Shown here: piece by piece, positions 22,206 to 32,794 of the stretch | How the letters are laid out: the number at the start of each line of letters is the position of its first letter | Numbering within the stretch: the first letter of the stretch is position 1 | Assembly (NCBI GenBank): GCA_001051155.2 | Contig: JYIP02000007.1 | Coordinates: 1,366,342-1,430,341, forward strand | Length of the DNA stretch: 64,000 bases | Source: Chrysoporthe austroafricana | Taxonomy: Eukaryota > Ascomycota > Sordariomycetes > Diaporthales > Cryphonectriaceae | Direction of reading: 5' to 3' | The notes under the pieces: model-generated | The model's input: the letters and a program-made list of their open reading frames with translations, nothing else | What the model was told of the DNA's origin: nothing | The model's database searches: none | Translations under genes and position numbers: made by a program

Positions 22206-24741
22206 TCACCGCAGGACGATTTCTTTCCATCCATCGTTAGAGAGTCCTTCCCAAACTTGACCGTCCATCAGACCCCCGAAGAAAGCCGGCCCTACTACGG
22301 TATAAGCATCCCCTGCACACCAAAGTAACATCGGCAGCGAAACGCCAGCAATCAGCGCCACGCAGTGGCCTACTTGGGCAGATCTGCAGGCGATCCCGAA
22401 TCCGGAATATATGCTGCCCTCGCAGCGGGCCAAAGCCGTCTCTGTGTCCGCAACGAAGTTTTGTAGGATAAACTGGATCCCAATAGCTCCGATAGTAGCA
22501 AATAGTTGGAATGGTGATGGGTTCGCTCGCTTGAGTTGCTGGATCGTCCTCGAAGCCGCGTCTTTAACAGTACTGCTAGCAACGATCTTGCGCCAGAGCA
22601 CTGAACTGTGATCCTTACCTCGGGTCCTGTCCTCGTCATCTGCGATAAGAAGCAGAGTTTTAGTGCAAGCGTCCAGATGGCACGGCTCCAAGCCCTGCAT
22701 CGCGAGTCGGAATGCGCAGACCCCTCGTTGGAGACGACTGTCGTACTCATAGCGATACCTAGACATCCAGTGATACGGCCCGGGCCGTGGAAGATCGGTG
22801 TCTACCCGTGTGATTGTGGCAATAATGCGACCCTGGACCACGATTGCCCGCCCCTCGTCGCGTAACTCGGGTTTGGATGTTGACTCCGGCGTTGGACCTA
22901 CGAAGGGACAGAACTCCCACGATCTCTTCCCCAATACCTGCATCCGATAGGCTCTTGGGTAAAAGCGGAAGCCGAGCCGCAAGCCTCCTGCGCCAAGAGG
23001 ATTAGAGAAACACAGCGATTCTTGGAGGCGACTCGTATCTTATCTGTTGTGAAGCCATTTTTCGTTCTCCCAAGCGCCCCTCATCTCCGGCGTGCAGCGC
23101 TCTATCTGTTTTTGGAACTCAAGGCTGCCGAAGTCCGTGCTCGTGGCATGGAGCGCCATGGTCCAGTCGATGACCCAGGAAGCAGTGTCTCTTGAATGCA
23201 AAAACAAGCCGATCAAAAGCATATCGAGACACTGAGTATGTTTAAGCACCGTTATCGTAAGGTGCTGATAGACGCTGGGTAGATATTCTGTATTGCACGG
23301 CTTGGAATTGCCCTTCTCGATTAATCCTCTGACTCCGAAGTATTTGTCGAGCAAGTTCCGGCAGTCTCGCCGCAAGATCTCGTAGAAAATCGATTCCCCA
23401 TCTTTAGTAGGGAGCCACCGATGGTTCCGGACGACACGAAGAGAAGCAGGACAAAAAGGCAACATTAGATTAAGATCAAACATGACCAAAAAAAAAGATT
23501 CCAAGAATTTTTGGCGTAGAGATGGTAGCCGCGGCTACGAGACCGCTTAACGGGAGGAATGCGAGCCACAAGGTAAGCATATAGGCGATCATACAGCTGC
23601 GGGTAACGTACGTCTGGAAATCAGCAATTTCATCTGCTACCGCAACCCGCCTTTTGGGAGCCTCCGTTTCTCGGCTTGCAGGCCCCTTCCGCGCTAATGG
23701 CTCCGGCGACTCCATCCATAAATCCACGAGGTCCGTCCATGAGTGCCAAGCCTTTGGCTGTCGGAACATGATGATGAACTCGAGGTAGCGTATCTGTTCA
23801 TAGAACTTCACGCTCTTAACGATAGCCATCCAAGGGATACTCTTGTCGCCACAGACGACGATTCCGTTTCGCGAAAGGATACACTCCTGCAATGTCTAGA
23901 TTCGGTTGATCCAGTCTCGGCTAGCAATGTTGTCGATGGCTTTGTTGTTACTATGGTAGCGTGCCGAAATTCGAAACGCGAACATGGCAATTCCGCAGCC
24001 CACAAAACCAAACCATCTGTTTTGGAAAGGAACACAGCCCTTGGCCAGGTCCATAGCCCTGTTGCTCTCGCCATTGCCTTCTCCGAGCCAGAAGTAGGTA
24101 TGCTCGGCTAAAGAGTAGATGTCTCCCATCAGCGGCAACTGCAGGTTCTTATCGGCATTACCTGCATCCGTTTTAGCTTGGTTGATGCAGACCTGGTCGA
24201 CCTAGATGGTGAAAGGGCTTCGTTTATGTAGTTGATAAACATGGTAGAGGGCCGAGTAGGCATTTGCATGGATTTCGACCTCAACACCGTTGCACAGGGC
24301 AGTATGCTTGGGCTGCTCTTCATCGCTCCAACGATAAGAAAGAGCGTCGAAGCGTTTGTAGTCTATCTTTGATAGATCAATAACTTCAAGCTCCGCCTCA
24401 ATGAGGGGCTTCTCCTCCAGCGAGCCCCCATGAATTTTTGTAACTGTCATGATGCGAATTTTTTTCTCCCCTTCCACATTCAGACGTTGAGGAGAAGTCT
24501 GGCTACTCTCCGAGGTGCTCGAAGCTTTGCCTCTGGGACTCACAGAGAGTCTCTCGTATAGATGCCGCATGGCAGGACTTTCCTTTCTAGTCGCTTCCTG
24601 TGCTGGTTGCAGACTTGATGCAATCTGTTCTGGCGTCGCAGGTCGAGAAACTGAAGCAAGTGGAGTGGCCAGCCTTGTTGTCGCCCGCGTCCTTGCCAGC
24701 CTTGCTGTGGTAGGCGGACTCAGTACTTCTGCCATCTCCAT
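22206..24741 (-). pseudogene. HET-domain (heterokaryon incompatibility) gene, inactivated
   Basis: The minus strand carries a nearly complete HET gene. After a Ser/Thr-rich head come F-D-A-L-S-Y-R-W-S-D-E (the HET A-L-S-Y-x-W motif), V-D-Q-V-C-I-N-Q, and the second block M-G-D-I-Y-S-L-A-E-H-T-Y-F-W-L-G. The W-T-L-Q-E region and an S-W-V-I-D-W segment follow, then a C-terminus with hydrophobic stretches ending at 22206. Three in-frame stops interrupt it: TAG at 24202-24204 and at 23896-23898, both where the family has Trp, and TAA at 23040-23042. A frame shift lies at the A9 run 23488-23496. HET proteins trigger cell death after fusion of unlike strains; this copy cannot encode a full protein. 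I see no need for introns apart from the breaks. Confidence 0.85.
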
Positions 24742-26030
24742 ATTGCCGGGGGGAGACGGCGGGAAGGCTCGCTGCTAGGCTCGTGACTGAATGCTTGACT
24801 CCGAGCGAGAGGGTTGGGAAAAGGAAGAAGAAGACTTAATCGATTTGGGCGTCGCTGAATGAACGCTTCGAAGATTGGTTATCTTGCCTCATCCATTCAT
24901 TGGCTTCCTCCGAGCCGAAATCTGCAAGAAGTGGCTCGGCCGCACGCAAATAACAAGAACAGGAAACACATCGAGATCATGTGGGAAATGTGTAGGTTGC
25001 ACAAGCTGCATGTCAGACTGAATAGCCCCTCCCTTTTTACATACTTGTCGAATAGCCGCGCGCTATCTGTGCTGAGTAGAAATACAGGGCAGAAAGTCAT
25101 GGGCGCCGTCACTCCGTTTTACGCCAAGTTGCGGCCAAGTTACGGTGACGAAGTGAGCGTAGAAACGTCAGATTCGGTGATGGCTGCTCAGCGGCATCTT
25201 GGACAGCTGGACTCAATCAATTTTGAGAAGAAATGGTTGCCGAGCCATATCGTCTGCTTGAAAAAAAAAAATGAGGAGCAGTGAGAAGACGATAGGACGC
25301 CACCTCAGGCTGCGTGATGACTCACAACAGCTGTTCTGGTGCGCCAGTTTACAGGATGAAACTACCAGCATTTAGTGCATTTGGGATGCACATTTCTCTG
25401 ATTGGATGTTTACTTTCACCAGCGGTTGGGACACAGGCCAGTTGAGCAACAGTCGACCCCTTGATCTTAACCGCAACTACCCTGGCATCGTCGAGAAATC
25501 TCCTCGAGATTCACTACGTCTCGTGATCTTGTCGCCACTCTGCCCCGATTTCTCGGGAAGTTATTCCCTGCTGGTGGCCTGTCGACATATCGACCTCGTC
25601 TATCTACACCACATCGAGGGAGTATGCCTAGGCTCATGCCAGGCCCGGCTAGGAGAGAGAGAGGAGTTCCAGATTCAAAAGGGCGGCAAGGGATTGCCTG
25701 GTTGCTAAGGAAGACGTAGAGATGAGCCGCCTTCGAGGTCTCGCTCAAGAGCAAGTTTGTGGACACATCAGGTGTTCCGTAGTTAGCCTAAGACGCGCCC
25801 TCCTCAAGTATATAGGTAAATGCCGAGCAGTAGGGTTTCCAAATCTTCTCGGATATTTGTAAACTACTAGCCAGTACTAGATATCGGCCGCGCTTGGTCT
25901 CGAGACCCACGCGACTGCGGGAGGATGGTCTTCCTCCCGGTGGCGGTTGGTCCCACGCAGTGCACCACTGCTCGCAGCATCTGTGAAGGCAAGGAGGTTG
26001 ACTAATTCTATTTCGGGCTTTGAAGACTCG
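24742..26030. other. Region between the HET and C2H2 relics
   Basis: About 1.3 kb with no supportable gene. The ORF at 24859-25284 (plus) is 141 codons long but not protein-like. The region may contain the decayed 3' part of the zinc-finger relic described next. Confidence 0.35.
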
Positions 26031-26216
26031 CTAGGACCTTTTCTCACACACTTTGCATACCTCGGGTGGTAACTTGTCCCCGTGGACTGTCTCCCCATGC
26101 CCCAATAGACGATCCTTTGTTGGGAATCGTTTCCTGCACGCCTTACCGGTTGCTGGATCCTTTCGGTCGCACTCATGCCTCCCCCAAAAATCATGAACTC
26201 GCCGCAAGTGCTTCGA
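26031..26216 (-). pseudogene. C2H2 zinc-finger protein relic
   Basis: A minus-strand frame reads S-K-H-L-R-R-V-H-D-F-W-G-R-H-E-C, then G-K-A-C-R-K-R-F-P-T-K-D-R-L-L-G-H and E-T-V-H-G, then L-P-P-E-V-C-K-V-C-E-K-R-S before a TAG at 26031. This is the end of one finger (K-H-L-R-R-V-H), a complete fungal-style C2H2 finger with a long Cys-Cys spacing, and the two Cys that open a third. The frame is closed upstream by stops, and no start or remaining exons were found. It directly abuts the 3' end of the DUF6601 gene. Probably a fragment of a transcription-factor-like gene. Confidence 0.55.
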
Positions 26217-26285
26217 TAGGCTGGTGCCACTAGAGCACAGCTGGACGTGTCCGCTGCTTCATAACGCTTCTGACAATGGTCTGCA

Positions 26286-27299
26286 TCACGCCGCTGCTTT
26301 AGCGTAGCCCTCCTCCAGCAGTCGAAGCCGGTCTCGGATCGCGAACCTCCATTCTTTCACGACCTTGTACGACCATAGCGCACAGAGACAGAGGAGAACG
26401 GCGCAGAAGCACGTCATCACGGCCACGCTGAACCAGAGAGCCACGACGAGCAGCAGGTAGCTGGGCCTTCCGGGTAGGCCTTGTTCGGCGGTTAGGACAG
26501 CCTGCAGTCCGCTCAGGAGGACGGACGCGACGCCGATTACAAACAGCACAGGCGCGTAAAACTGCGAAAAGTACGTCGCGTACTGGTACTCGACCCGCTG
26601 GAAGTGGGACTTGCGAAGGATGAGAGGAGCGTAGAAATTAAGCCTCGTGAGTCGGATCTCGCCATATCGATAGCGCTCGGACACATCCTCGTCGGTGATG
26701 CGCGCCAGGTCCGAAGCAAAGTCGCAGAACTGTTCCCACGTCACGTCGGCTGGGATGAGGACGAGGCCGGGATCTTGGGCCACGCGGAAGTCCGACTCGT
26801 GCTGGATCAGATAGACATACGTCCTAAGATAGCCCGAGATGGCTCGCCGGATGCGGGACTGTCGGGGCCTTGCGCGCACCTCCGTCTCGTCCCCGAGACA
26901 GTGTCGCCAGAATGCGAACGAGCCGACGTAACGCGGCAGAGGCTTGACAAAGACCCGGTCGTGGATCCAGACCAGGTGCAGCTTCGGGTCCTCCGTCACG
27001 ACCACGGTGCGCCGTTTCACCGCCTGCCGGTGGAGGGGGGAGATGCTGGCGCTGTCTTGCTTCGACATCCACCAGAGCTTGGGCGCCACGCGGTCCAGCT
27101 CCGCGGAGCAGAATTCTCTGTCGAGGAGGTCCAGCACATTGCGGCGGTCGTGTGCCAGGATCCGGGGGCATCCAGGCAAGGCCCGGGCCGCAAGGCTTGC
27201 TGGGGACGCGAAATTGGCCTCTAGGTCGCGTGTAAGCTGGTGCGCTAGCGCGAACGGTGGCTCCGCCGTAGCCGTCGAAGACAAGGGTGCCGCTGCCAT
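26286..27299 (-). CDS. DUF6601-type membrane protein
   Basis: A single exon of 337 residues. Conserved-looking blocks include P-K-L-W-W-M-S-K-Q-D, I-S-P-L-H-R-Q-A-V-K-R-R, L-H-L-V-W-I-H-D-R-V-F-V-K-P-L-P and S-F-A-F-W-R-H-C-L. This order is what I know from the uncharacterised fungal family DUF6601. After residue 220 comes E-I-R-L-T-R-L-N, then two or three strong membrane segments (Y-A-P-V-L-F-V-I-G-V-A-S-V-L-L and L-L-L-V-V-A-L-W-F-S-V-A-V), ending in a basic C-terminal helix. Members are common in variable fungal regions and often sit near NLR-like genes. No function is known. The frame is intact, unlike those of its neighbours on both sides. Confidence 0.75.
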   Translation of the reverse strand: MAAAPLSSTATAEPPFALAHQLTRDLEANFASPASLAARALPGCPRILAHDRRNVLDLLDREFCSAELDRVAPKLWWMSKQDSASISPLHRQAVKRRTVVVTEDPKLHLVWIHDRVFVKPLPRYVGSFAFWRHCLGDETEVRARPRQSRIRRAISGYLRTYVYLIQHESDFRVAQDPGLVLIPADVTWEQFCDFASDLARITDEDVSERYRYGEIRLTRLNFYAPLILRKSHFQRVEYQYATYFSQFYAPVLFVIGVASVLLSGLQAVLTAEQGLPGRPSYLLLVVALWFSVAVMTCFCAVLLCLCALWSYKVVKEWRFAIRDRLRLLEEGYAKAAA

Positions 27300-27655
27300 G
27301 TGGTCTGTCAGCCACTAGTGAAATGCATCGCATTTGAGAAGTCGTAGTGGTTACATATACTCCTGTGTCCACCGGCAAAGACACGACAACGTGATGCGAT
27401 TTCTGCCTCGACGAGGCTCGATCGCAGAGCCGCATGCTGCCACGCGCATGTCATCTAAGGCTGACTGGGCTGCCTGGGGCTGCCCGGGCTGACTGACCCC
27501 GCACGACTGCGGTCCGCTCAGCCCCTATCGCGTAGGTAAGGCATTCAGAACTCTCTCTATTCTCTTCACAATAAATAGTGGCTCACATTCAGCAGGGCCT
27601 GGTTCTGACACCTTCGTACTTTCCATGCCGAGCTGCTTTACACTTTCAAGTCGCC
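27300..27655. promoter_or_regulatory. Shared divergent promoter region
   Basis: The 356 bases between the start of the DUF6601 gene (minus) and the second NLR (plus) must serve both. A pyrimidine-rich stretch (27550-27566) precedes an A/T-rich stretch (27569-27577), about 80 bases before the NLR start. No operator was identified. Confidence 0.4.
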
Positions 27656-30426
27656 ATGGCGCTGCTCGACGGCGCTGACCTTCGAAGGTCCGCATGGCCC
27701 ATTGTTGCGACTACGATCGTTGCTCTCTTCGTTGCCCTGTCCATCCACTACTCAAGCGCGGAGCCCAGGCGAGACAAGGCTGTGGATCAGGAACAAGTGC
27801 CACCCAGACCCAAACGATCCATCTCCCTGCGCGTACGCGGCATCCCAAACTCTGCCTGCTCCGAGGACATAGAGGAAGAATTGAAAGCAATCGCCGGTAT
27901 CAATATTCTGCGGATGCATCCGCTTGTCCGGATGGACGAGCAAAGTCGCTGCGCCATCGTCGACATCGAAATCTCCGTTCCAGAAGCCGAGCTGCTGTCT
28001 CAGCTCCGTGCGACCCCCCACACTTACGATTGCGATTTCTACGGCATCACACCTCTTAGCGAGCATCAAGACACGAAAGTTGAGTAAGCATAATCCTCTA
28101 CTGCTTAGCTATAGCTGCCGTTTGCTGACCAGTCCGTCCCACAGTGTGGTAGCTGTACCAGGCCTTGCAAGCCATGCGGTTGGCTCTTGGAAGTCTGGGG
28201 CCAATTTGTGGCTCCGGGACTATCTTCCCAAGGACGTGGAAGGAATTCGGGTCCTTCTGTACGGCTACCAGACGAAGCTGCTTCAGGACAACTCAAAGAA
28301 CTCGATCAAAGACTTGGGCGAGCAGTTCCTGGAGGACCTTACTGCCTTCCGAGCACATGTATGTGACTGATTGACTGAAACACGAGGATTAAGCTTACGA
28401 GTTGCTAGGGTCCCCGCCGCCCAGTTGTGTTTATTGGCCACAGCTTAGGAGGCTTGCTTATCAAAGAGGTAAGGACGATGAGAAGCCGTGAAGCGCTTTT
28501 GATTGACGTCCTTCGCAGGCACTACTTCACGCTCACCACAGCGCTCTCTATTCTCTCAAGAGCCGCCACGATATCCACAAGTCTTGTTGCGGATTGCTCT
28601 TCTTCGGTGTACCGAATCTTGGATTGAGAAACGAGCAGCTGCTCAGTCTCGTCCAGGGCCAGCCTAACCAGAAGTTGATAGAAGATCTTGTCGTCGACAG
28701 CGATTCCGAGCCGTCTCCGTTCCTCCAAAGAATCTCCGAAGACTTCGCTCGTTGCTACAGAGGCCGATATAGAGTCGTATCATTTTTTGAGCGCAGGCCC
28801 AGTCCAACCGTAGAGGCAAGACTACTAGACAAATTCGGCTGAGACATTACATGCTAACGTGTGGCCGTAGATGTCGGATGGCAAATTATGCAAGACCGGC
28901 CCGGAAGTGCTTCTGGTGACACAGAAGCCTGCTACGAGCACGGGCCTTGCGTCGGTCCCTGAAGAGGATAATATCTCCCTCAATACTGACCACCAGGGGC
29001 TGGTTAAGTATGAGTCGCGAGAGGGGGTGTACAAAATCGTCAAAGAGATACTGAAGGCCATCGTCTCCGAGGCAAGATTCGAGGATGGTATGTAATTAGC
29101 TTTACGAGACAGAGCCAGGCGCGTCAAGCTGATTATGTGCTACAAGAACTCACGCCTGAACAAAGACGTCTGTGGTGGGACTTCAATGACCCACCATACA
29201 AATCCTTTAGAGATTCCGAGAAGCTCAGCAAACCTGCTACGGGAACCCTCCAGTGGCTCGTCCAAGAGACCGGTGCTGCTTTCTTCAGCGACGACTCGGC
29301 CCTCCAAGCCAGAGAGTTCATTTCTTGGCGGGACTCGAGCACATCAAAGCGCCTGTTGGTGACAGCCGGCCCTGGGAAGGGCAAATCAGTCCTATGCAAT
29401 TTCATCTTGGAACACCTGGAGGGCCTTCGGCTACGCGACTCCAAAGTCATCTATTACTTTTGCAATATCAAGAATGACGCCGCTTCGCGCAACGCAAGGT
29501 CTGTCCTGCGAGCTCTCATCATCCAGCTGTGCGAGTCTGATCAGCGCTTGTTCTACATGATTCCCCCAAAATTCGTCAAAGACAGCCAACAATTTTTCTC
29601 TGCGTCGCTCGAGACACTACTCGAAATCTTCAAGAACATGCTGCAGCAATGCGCATATGAACAAGTCTTCTGTGTTATCGATGGACTTGATGTGTACTCA
29701 GAAGAGATGGGTGAGCTAATCAGCAGCTTGAGAAAAGTCTTTGAAGCTCAGACCCAGGGACCAGCTCTTAAACTAATATGCACAAGCCGACCAAATGGGG
29801 CCATTTTGAGCGCATGGGGCCACGAGGATAAGAAGGCCCTCCGCTGCAATCCTCAGGACATCGCAACCTTTATTAATTATCAAAAGAAAGATTTGGGTGT
29901 GGTGCTTGCAGCTTTTATAGACGACGAGATCACAGATCAGCTGTGCGAAAAGGCTGGAGACACCTTTCTGTGGATCACTTTGGTGCTCAGGGAAATCAAG
30001 AGCATCCAATGGCGTTCTCGAGATGGCGTACAAAAGGTCATTGCGAACTCCCCGGCGGATCTCAATAACCTGTATGCCGACTTGATACAAAAAAGTGTCC
30101 AGGAGAGCGAAGACAACGCGCGATTTTTGGCCTGGGTTGTCTATGCCAAACGGCCTCTCCAATGCGACGAGATAGGAGACGCTATTGCTATCGGTCCGGC
30201 TGACAGGTGCACAAGCTATAGCGATTGCTTCAGGCTTAGGAAGCAAGTCACTCCTGAATTGGTACACCAGCACCTTGGCACGTTGCTAGAGGTTTTCGAG
30301 AATACAGTCTACCTTATTCACCAGTCGATCAAGGACTTTTTTGAGCAAGAGAAACCTCTGCAAGATTTTGACAGTTTAAGTCCACGGTTACTCCCAGCAT
30401 GTCTCAATGAAGTACCTCGACTTTGA
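27656..30426 (+). CDS. NLR-type receptor: membrane-anchored hydrolase and NACHT domain
   Basis: Six exons (27656-28083, 28145-28358, 28409-28468, 28519-28809, 28871-29087, 29129-30426) keep one frame; the intron 29088-29128 is short (41 nt) and tentative. The start ATG has a good context (GCCATGG). Residues 14-35 form a membrane helix (A-W-P-I-V-A-T-T-I-V-A-L-F-V-A-L). An RRM-like segment follows (S-L-R-V-R-G-I-P), then a SERAC1/PGAP1-like hydrolase (V-V-A-V-P-G-L-A-S-H, G-H-S-L-G-G, F-F-G-V-P). The NACHT ATPase has P-loop G-P-G-K-G-K-S (about 29366-29389), V-F-C-V-I-D-G-L-D as Walker B and I-C-T-S-R-P. The frame closes at 30426, where family members run on. The repeat part continues in the +1 frame from 30407, so the gene is frameshifted and probably dead or needs resequencing. 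Confidence 0.75.
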
Positions 30427-31467
30427 TGATGGAATTCAGCTGCCTGACATATGCGTTGAGACACCATTTGTCGAATACGCCGCGGACTATTGGCACTCTC
30501 ACGTAGAGTCATTAGAGGACATATACAGCAATGACCTTCTACTTGAACTTGTCAAGAGACTCGTCACGCCAGAGTCCCAGAGATTGAAGTTCTGGGCAAG
30601 CATTCGGTCACAAAATATATTCGGACAGCGGAAGGTCTATTCCACTGTCGGCCAAGTCGCTCTCGAGTTCGACATTGGGTGGCTCGCCGAAGAGATTTTA
30701 GAGCGTAGAATTGGCCTCGCTTACGATTTCGAGGAAAATTGTATAGCAGAAGCCGCCGATCAGCCAGGATCGGTTCTCAAGGTGCTCCTAACTCACGAGG
30801 CGGGCAAAAAGTTCGCGCTGCCAACTGCCGCGGTGGTTATCATTTCCCAACGTCACACAGCTGACATGATGGCTTTGCTTCTTGAGAAGCGCGGTGACGA
30901 AGTCAAGATTACTGAAGAAGTGCTGATTGCTGCTGCGAGGAACTCTAGAGAAGTAATGAAGCTTCTTCTTGAGGAACGCAGTAACGAAGTCAAGATTACC
31001 CAAGAAGTGCTGATTGCTGCTGCGGAGAACCCTAGAGGAGAAGTAATGAAGCTTCTTCTTGAGGAACGTAATAACGAAATCAAGATTACTCAAAAAATAG
31101 TAGTTGCTACTGCGGGAAACCTTATAGGAGAAGTAATAAAGCTTCTTCTTGAGGAACGCAGTAACGAAATCAAGATTACTCAAGAAGTAATAATTGCTGC
31201 TACGGGGAGCATTTACGGAAACGAAATAATGAAGAAGCTTCTTGAGGAATGCAGTAACGAAGTCAAGATTACTGAAAAAAATGCTGATTGCTGCTATGGA
31301 AAGCTTTTACGGAAAAGAAATAATAAAGCTTCTTAAGAGACGCGGGAACAAAGTCAAGATTGCTTCAAAACGAATGATTGCTATTGCAAAGAAAACTTTT
31401 GGAGGGAAAGAAATAATGAAGCTTCTTCTTGAGAGACGCGGTGACAAAGTTGAAACGGGAATTACTT
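30407..31467 (+). pseudogene. C-terminal repeat region of the NACHT receptor, out of frame
   Basis: This is the continuation of the preceding NLR, shifted by one base. It opens with M-K-Y-L-D-F-D-D-G, which in such proteins follows the helical region after NACHT, then about 150 residues of helical spacer and a tandem repeat array. A second break, one extra A in an A7 run (31275-31281), moves the last repeats into another frame (31242-31467). The change from NACHT to this segment has no splice signals, so an indel is the simplest reading. Confidence 0.6.
30895..31460 (+). repeat. Tandem array of about six 90-96-bp coding repeats
   Basis: Each unit encodes about 30 residues of the form E-V-K-I-T-E-E-V-L-I-A-A, then E-V-M-K-L-L-L-E-E-R-S-N. 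Later units are shorter or diverged and become A-rich (K-V-K-I-A-S-K-R-M-I-A-I-A-K-K). Arrays of this kind are the variable ligand-sensing ends of fungal NLRs. The DNA units are similar enough to suggest recombination between them. Confidence 0.85.
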
Positions 31468-32794
31468 CGATTCCTCCTCCACATCGGTGGCGCACAGGAG
31501 GCCCGCCACATCGCAGGCTAGCCAGCCGCAGAGCACGGGACAGGCAGACTATCTCACATTTACGATTATATTGCTACCCAAACTATAGACGACGAAGACG
31601 ACGGGATGGTCGCAGCGAAATGCGTGTATGCTGCAGCGATATGAGAACTGCCTTGGGATGGCCCTTCTAGACCCGGTCGTCGGGCTGTGAGGGGCATGCC
31701 GCCTTGGTTCGCGCTGCAGGCCGTATAGGGGCTATGAACAGTAAGATCTACTAGCACGATACACCTGGAACAGCTCTGAAGGAAAGCAGCAGAGCAGCAC
31801 TAACGAGTGCTATTACTTGTAGGAGCGCAACGGTGACTGGCGAACGTCGAGGACTATACGCGTCACTTGGGCCCGTGAGGCGATGGCTGCGGGTTGGTCT
31901 GCTGGCAGAAGGCGCGTTCCTCCTTGTCGCGGTGGAGTGGGAAGGGAACGAATCGAGTGCACCGTCTCGGAGGCGTCGAAGCAAAGCACTTGCTGCGCAG
32001 TGCCGGAATGAGCAGTGCATTGACGGAGACGTTCGACCACATGCTATGAGTCAGTCTTACAGGTTATTATCTGTTTTGCAGCTACATCCGACCATAGCAC
32101 CATTCGCCCTGACCGAGTGCTACTATATCGACAGAGCCTGTAGAGCCGCCAGCTAAGAACGATAGGAATTGGGGCTAAGATTAACGGCCCCAATTGTTTT
32201 GTTTGGATTTCTGGCTATGTTACGGCCCAGATGAAACGAAGATATAGCTGAACAGCAGGGAGGTGGCCTGATCAAGCTGTATAGAGCTGAGTACTCTATG
32301 TCCGCCTCACGTGCCCCCAACCCTCCCGACACGTAGAGTCCCTAGGCTACAAGTTCTCCCCAACATGCTAGACCTACGCTCTTCAAGAAGTTGCCCGAGG
32401 GTAAGGTCCATATCCAAACCGTATCCACCTCATAGGCTCGCCTGGATCTGGGGTAGAAAGGGTCTGATGTTGCGGACAGTCTGCCGGGTCTGATGTCGAT
32501 CTTAGAGTGTCTGCTCAGTCGAGTCTGCCCGTAGAAGTATGCAGAGCAGACACATCGCGGCCGTAGAGGATGGGACAGTAGCACAGCAGGTACTCTGTCC
32601 CATTCACTAGGAACGTGAGTCGATTGCCAGGCCCACCCACCCACGTTGTGATGATGAGTTGAGTTAGTCTTGCTTGTGCTCTGCGTGTCAGGAAACCTCA
32701 CTTCAAGTGGTGTTTTGCTTTTGCTTGTCTGCCTTGAACTATGCATGACATTTATCAGTCGGTGCCCTCTAAAGGCCTCGGAAAGGTCTATTGT
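31468..32794. other. Region between the second NLR and the epoxide hydrolase
   Basis: About 1.3 kb. It probably includes a degraded end of the NLR (31468-31670 is open but not repeat-like). No other gene is supported; the frames at 31813-32156 on both strands are chance. Confidence 0.35.

Noticed and set aside
24859..25284. 141-codon plus-strand frame upstream of the HET relic
   Set aside because: Composition and residue order are not protein-like and no motif is visible.
26604..27224. 206-codon plus-strand open frame
   Set aside because: Antisense to the DUF6601 gene and without ordered domain sequence.
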